Below, piece after piece: positions 60,330-64,000 of a DNA stretch of 64,000 nucleotides. Made by a program: the position numbers and the translations under genes. Each line of letters starts with the position of its first letter. Position 1 is the first letter of the stretch. The stretch is from an archaeon. Lineage in GTDB: Archaea; Thermoproteota; Nitrososphaeria; Nitrososphaerales; Gagatemarchaeaceae. Location: contig JAKASK010000003.1 in assembly GCA_021819105.1 (NCBI GenBank), positions 62,001-126,000 of the forward strand, written 5' to 3'. The notes beneath the pieces were generated by a model. It had not been told where the DNA came from. It made no database searches and worked only from the letters and a program-made list of their open reading frames with translations.

Positions 60330-61789
60330 CTACTCTCATCGCCAATCAGGGAACGGTTCGCTTTGCCGAGGTAACTGACCACATCCGATGCTGTGATGAT
60401 GTCCTGGACCATGCCGTCGCCAATAACGACGACGGCACCATTCTCCTTTAAGAGCGAGTAAGGGTCTAGTAGGAAGTCTCCTCTGTCGACGGCGGGTAGC
60501 GGGTCCTCCATCACCTCACCCACCTTCTCGTCTAGGCTTGCCTCCTTCGACGCGAAGGCTTTCACGATCCTTAGTTCCCTCAAACAACCGACGTTCACCC
60601 CGCCCTGCAGAACTGGGAGCTGAGAGAAGCCATTACGCTTCATCAGCCGGATTGCCGTTCCTATGTCGTCTTGAGGCGATACCCACACGAGGGCGCGCGA
60701 ACTCTTGGATCCGATTATCTCGGATAGCGGTATCCCGACCTGGCCGGCTCCGATGTAACCGTGTTCTGTCATCCACTCGTCCGAATAGATACGGTCGACG
60801 TAGTTTCTTCCAGTATCGGGGAGGATGACGACCACCGTCTTGCCGACAGGGAGATCCTCGGCGACCTTCAGGGCTGCTACCGTCGCCGCACCGGAAGAGC
60901 CACCTGCGAAAATACCCTCCTCTTTGGCCAGCCTCCGCGCCATTAGAAAGGACTCTTTGTCGCCTACGGTGACGACTTCATCCACGACACCCAGGTCGAG
61001 CGTGGATGGCATGAAGTCTTCGCCAATCCCCTCCACGCTGTACACATGGGATTCTCTAGCTGTGCCTTCAAACGCATGATGGAAGATGGAACCCTCCGGG
61101 TCCACTCCGATGACCTTGATTCTCGGGTTCTTCTCCTTAAGGTAACGGGCGGTCCCTGTGATGGTCCCGCCTGTTCCCATGCCAGCGACGAAGACATCGA
61201 CCCTCCCCGCTGTCTGTTTCCATATCTCAGGGCCCGTGGAGCGATAATGAACATCAGGGTTGGCCGGGTTGGAATACTGGTTGAGCAAGAACGCGTTAGG
61301 TGTCTCTTGCGCTATCTTCTTGGCTAGACTGACATTGCCTGAAGGGTGGTCGTAAGGCACCGCTGTCGGGGTAACAATGACCTTCGCCCCGAGGGCGCGC
61401 AGTACGTCGATTTTTTCTCTGCTCATCTTGTCTGGGACGGTGAAGACCAAGCCGTAACCTTTGACTGCCGCAGCCAGCGCGAGACCGATGCCAGTGTTCC
61501 CCGAAGTCGGCTCAACGAGGGTGTAGCCGGGTCTGATTGCTCCTTCCCTCTCTGCGGCCTCGATCATGGATATCCCAATCCTGTCCTTGACGCTTCCTCC
61601 GGGGTTAAGGTATTCGAGCTTCGCGAAGACGCCGCATTTCAGGCCGGCTGCGACCTTCCTCACTTTGACCAGTGGGGTGTTGCCGATGAGCTGGAGGATA
61701 TTTTCAGCGGCGTCTACAGGACTAGGTTGACTAGGAAGCGTGCCGAGTGCCGAGTCTGGAACCGCGGAGTCCGAAGCAAATGCCGCCAC
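60326..61789 (-). CDS. Cystathionine beta-synthase with CBS domains
   Basis: A 487 aa enzyme joining serine and homocysteine to cystathionine. The PLP domain (about residues 25-345) has the PLP Lys in N-P-G-G-S-V-K-D-R, the substrate loop P-T-S-G-N-T-G-I-G-L and the phosphate loop G-M-G-T-G-G-T-I-T-G. Two CBS domains (about 360-485) follow, probably SAM-responsive. First gene of a three-gene operon, with GTG 61789 near the TATA-like GACTAAACC at 61808-61816. Its GC content is lower than that of the core genes. Confidence 0.85.
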   Translation of the reverse strand: MAAFASDSAVPDSALGTLPSQPSPVDAAENILQLIGNTPLVKVRKVAAGLKCGVFAKLEYLNPGGSVKDRIGISMIEAAEREGAIRPGYTLVEPTSGNTGIGLALAAAVKGYGLVFTVPDKMSREKIDVLRALGAKVIVTPTAVPYDHPSGNVSLAKKIAQETPNAFLLNQYSNPANPDVHYRSTGPEIWKQTAGRVDVFVAGMGTGGTITGTARYLKEKNPRIKVIGVDPEGSIFHHAFEGTARESHVYSVEGIGEDFMPSTLDLGVVDEVVTVGDKESFLMARRLAKEEGIFAGGSSGAATVAALKVAEDLPVGKTVVVILPDTGRNYVDRIYSDEWMTEHGYIGAGQVGIPLSEIIGSKSSRALVWVSPQDDIGTAIRLMKRNGFSQLPVLQGGVNVGCLRELRIVKAFASKEASLDEKVGEVMEDPLPAVDRGDFLLDPYSLLKENGAVVVIGDGMVQDIITASDVVSYLGKANRSLIGDESR

Positions 61790-61855
61790 CCACTTCTATT
61801 TCACGCAGGTTTAGTCTCCACAGGACTGGTATTAGTGCTTTCCGTCTTCCGGCTC

Positions 61856-62601
61856 GGCAGTGTAAACTTAAGCGGTATCACCTCCTAGGAATCCGATCAA
61901 TTCGCCAAACCTCATGCGCCTCCTTCTGGCATAGTGCATGTCAACGAACAAGCTGAGCCAATTCTTGACGTGGGCCAGATCGCACCCCTCCCTCATGCAG
62001 GGATAGTAATCGTCGAACTCTTCCACCCTGTCCTTCAGGTACTGGTTGGCCCTCTCCATCAGGCTCTTCTCGTATGGTGAGTGCAGCCTGTGCTCCAATC
62101 CCAGCGCCCTGCACGCCTCCGGATACCAGGTTCCTCCATCGGAATAGACGACGTGCTTGCCGTGCCTCTCGACAAGGCTCTTCAGGAAGAGTTCCGCTAC
62201 GATGATGTTCTGGTGTCTCGATAGGTACACGCCGAGGATGTATCTGTGCACCGGCTCCACAGCGACCCAGACCCACGCTTCGAACGATCCTACCTTCGCG
62301 TATGTCTCATCGACCAGGAAGGCCTGGACCCTCTTCACGTCGAATATCCGGTGAGGCTCATAGCGCTGCACCCATTGCCATACGGCCATGTCAGACCTTT
62401 TGACAAACGGGTCTAACGCACATGATACGCCCCTAAAACTTAGTCCCAGGAAGTACAGGTAGAGGCCGTACATAACGGCCTGGAGGGGTGTCCTCTCTCT
62501 TTGGAATTGGATCATAAGAGGGAGGACGGCCCTTCCACTCGATTCCTAGGAAGAAAAGACGGCTAGACAAACGACTCAATCATTGCTAAGTTTACACTGC
62601 C
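61856..62601 (-). mobile_element. IS6-family insertion sequence
   Basis: A 746-bp element bounded by a perfect 15-bp inverted repeat: GGCAGTGTAAACTTA at 61856-61870 and its complement TAAGTTTACACTGCC at 62587-62601. It holds one transposase gene. No obvious 8-bp target duplication flanks it. A further 11-bp inverted pair (61869-61879 and 62613-62623) lies inside on the left and outside on the right. Confidence 0.75.
61868..62515 (-). CDS. IS6-family DDE transposase
   Basis: A 215 aa transposase with the DDE triad in L-V-D-E-T-Y-A-K-V, V-Y-S-D-G-G-T-W-Y and L-M-E-R-A-N-Q-Y-L-K. An N-terminal helical DNA-binding part (F-R-G-V-S-C-A-L-D-P) precedes the RNase H-like core. The frame is intact, so the element may still be mobile. 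Its stop lies within the left inverted repeat. Confidence 0.85.
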   Translation of the reverse strand: MIQFQRERTPLQAVMYGLYLYFLGLSFRGVSCALDPFVKRSDMAVWQWVQRYEPHRIFDVKRVQAFLVDETYAKVGSFEAWVWVAVEPVHRYILGVYLSRHQNIIVAELFLKSLVERHGKHVVYSDGGTWYPEACRALGLEHRLHSPYEKSLMERANQYLKDRVEEFDDYYPCMREGCDLAHVKNWLSLFVDMHYARRRRMRFGELIGFLGGDTA

Positions 62602-62782
62602 AGCCAGGCGGCGATACCGCTTATTCCCGTGATGGTTCGTTGTTTGTCACGTCACCTCTTGTAGTGATTCCAAAGGATATACCTGCTTTTGATAGTCTGT
62701 CCCCATGAGCTCTACCGCCGTCGTCACCGTCGTCCGCCTTCTGTCCTCCTCCCCTGTTCGCTCGCTCAATCCCTGTCATCAT

Positions 62783-64000
62783 CTAGCCCATCACCATTCC
62801 GAATGAGAACAGGCCCATCATGTTCGCCAGGCTCTCCCTCACCTTTACCCCCCTGACCGTGAAGACCGAGTCCTTGATCGCTGCGAGGATGCTCTTTCCC
62901 GCGGCGGTATCTGTCCTCTGGTGCGCTACCCTCACGGCGTACTTCAGCCTCCAGTTACCTCCCTCCGCGCAGTTGGACGTCACGTGACCGTCGAAGTCAC
63001 CATCCTTATCGAAATATTCAGGGTGTCCCTTCCTCAGCTCTTCCAGCGTTGAACCGAGAACCTCCTGGTACCTCGCCCTGGCGTACTTTTTGACCTCGTT
63101 GAGCTTCTCCTCCACGATTCCACGGGCCTTCTCCTTCTCCTCTGGCTTCGCCTCCTTCGCCTCCTTCACCTCCTCCCTCATCTCCTGGAACTTCTTGTCG
63201 TGCTTGAGCTCGTTCCTCGTCTTGTGGACCGGATCGAGCACGTGGTCCTTCACCTGGCTGTAATTGAAGGAGCCGTCGGTCATGTTGAATGACGTCCCTT
63301 CGAGCGCCTTGAACAGGGTGTCGGCGAGCATCTGGTTGAACGACCCCGAGGTGCATATCAGTGACGCGTAAGCATCAGCACCAAGGAGATAGGAGAGCGC
63401 CAGCGTGAACGATTCTGGGAACGAGGTCTTCCCGTCGTCGCCGTTGACGACCATGTCGCCCTTCGTTCCCCTGTGCACGACACGTTTCTTGCCTTCGAGT
63501 ATCTCGTCCATGATCTTCTTCACAGCTCCCTTCTTCCTCGGGTAGGTCTCGTCCGTCAGCGATTCGAGGCTCACCTGTGATGGTAGCTTCTCATTCAACT
63601 CTCGAGCGTTGTCGACTCCGAATAGGATCTTGAGCATGTTTATCGCGTAAAGCCCGTCCCCCTGCGCCGGAACGAGTGGCGCGAGCTGCTTCGCCCTCTC
63701 CGCGAAGAGCCTCACGTAATCGAGTATCGCGTCCGTGCTCACCTGAATCCCGAAGTTCGTGAGCATCCTCTCGGCGGCGTATGCGGGGTGCTCCATCGCG
63801 AGAGACAGCGCGATATCGACTATCGGGCCTCCGTACATCGCACCTTTGTAGAATGGGCCTTGGGAGGTGTACGTTCCGCCGCAGTCGCGGCAGATGTATT
63901 TCTGCAGCAGCACTCTCACGTCAACGAAGTTACCTTTTGGGGAGATGAGCTTGGCGAACAACGGGTCGTCATGCCCGTTCTTCACGCAGTTGCCGCTCCC
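62783..64000 (-). CDS. Transposase, N-terminus beyond window edge
   Basis: At least 405 aa, open to the edge of the window. The visible start has zinc-ribbon cysteines (C-G-S-G-N-C-style end and Y-I-C-R-D-C-G-G-T-Y), then a DDE-like core with D in L-T-D-E-T-Y-P-R-K-K, D in N-M-T-D-G-S-F-N and E in N-C-A-E-G-G-N-W-R-L-K-Y. A charged Lys/Glu coiled region lies in between. The IS family is uncertain. An ATG/GTG at 63985 is probably internal. Confidence 0.7.
   Translation of the reverse strand, partial: GSGNCVKNGHDDPLFAKLISPKGNFVDVRVLLQKYICRDCGGTYTSQGPFYKGAMYGGPIVDIALSLAMEHPAYAAERMLTNFGIQVSTDAILDYVRLFAERAKQLAPLVPAQGDGLYAINMLKILFGVDNARELNEKLPSQVSLESLTDETYPRKKGAVKKIMDEILEGKKRVVHRGTKGDMVVNGDDGKTSFPESFTLALSYLLGADAYASLICTSGSFNQMLADTLFKALEGTSFNMTDGSFNYSQVKDHVLDPVHKTRNELKHDKKFQEMREEVKEAKEAKPEEKEKARGIVEEKLNEVKKYARARYQEVLGSTLEELRKGHPEYFDKDGDFDGHVTSNCAEGGNWRLKYAVRVAHQRTDTAAGKSILAAIKDSVFTVRGVKVRESLANMMGLFSFGMVMG

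Noticed and set aside
1-64000. CRISPR arrays or rRNA genes
   Set aside because: No regularly spaced repeats and no conserved 5S/16S/23S segments were seen.

Overview
The window is a dense, high-GC archaeal chromosome segment. Archaeal or TACK-type markers include TFB, Alba, archaeosine tRNA-guanine transglycosylase, deoxyhypusine synthase, eL38 and eL40, a NusA-like KH protein, ESCRT-III/CdvB paralogues with a Vps4/CdvC ATPase, beta-CASP RNases and an intron-containing tRNA-Cys. Many genes start with ATG, GTG or TTG about 25-30 nt downstream of a TATA-like box and have no Shine-Dalgarno, so leaderless transcription is likely. Together with an aerobic heme-copper oxidase, this suggests a high-GC, non-marine member of the Thaumarchaeota (Nitrososphaeria) or a close relative. 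That placement is inferred from gene content, not from a tree.

Layout. 0-5 kb: NAD(P)HX repair, an HTH-PRTase regulator, MFS exporter, TgtA, PAC2 protein. 5-18 kb: three large secreted proteins (one sialidase-like) mixed with RNA/protein housekeeping genes (beta-CASP RNase, presenilin-like protease, eL38, TRAM protein, ACT-V4R protein, CBS protein, RNase HI). 18-25 kb: eL40, succinyl-CoA ligase, Alba, NusA-like protein, a methyltransferase, AspRS. 25-28.4 kb: Cdv (ESCRT) division/remodelling genes. 28.5-39.3 kb: phosphoesterase, membrane proteins, IleRS, GtrA protein, beta-CASP-type hydrolase, six-hairpin glycosidase-like protein, CysRS, DUF5679 protein. 39.3-40.4 kb: an AT-richer patch with one orphan gene. 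40.4-46.3 kb: MFS gene and a terminal-oxidase operon (CoxB, fused CoxA-CoxC, CoxD-like, cupredoxin, diiron oxygenase-like protein). 46.4-51 kb: tRNA-Cys, H+-pyrophosphatase, deoxyhypusine synthase, TFB. 51-56 kb: a divergent type IV pilus-like locus with secretion ATPase, two-gene platform, one clear prepilin and five small membrane-anchored proteins. 56-64 kb: accessory DNA, with a 3'-truncated HerA-like ATPase, tyrosine recombinase, a transsulfuration operon, an IS6-type element and a second transposase running off the edge.

The oxidase and the membrane pyrophosphatase would both build the proton gradient. The Cdv genes fit ESCRT-type division. The secreted proteins and the pilus locus point to a surface-attached or polymer-using lifestyle.

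The most unusual signal concerns gene starts. Five genes (TRAM protein, RNase HI, a methyltransferase, a GtrA protein, the HerA-like ATPase) lack a usable ATG/GTG/TTG in the frame of their conserved protein. Each has a well-placed start codon one frame away, always needing a +1 shift within roughly the first 20-30 codons. I saw no comparable break inside the long genes. Consensus errors could explain it, but the clustering and shared direction deserve checking. A tRNA-Cys that appears to carry two introns is the second highlight.
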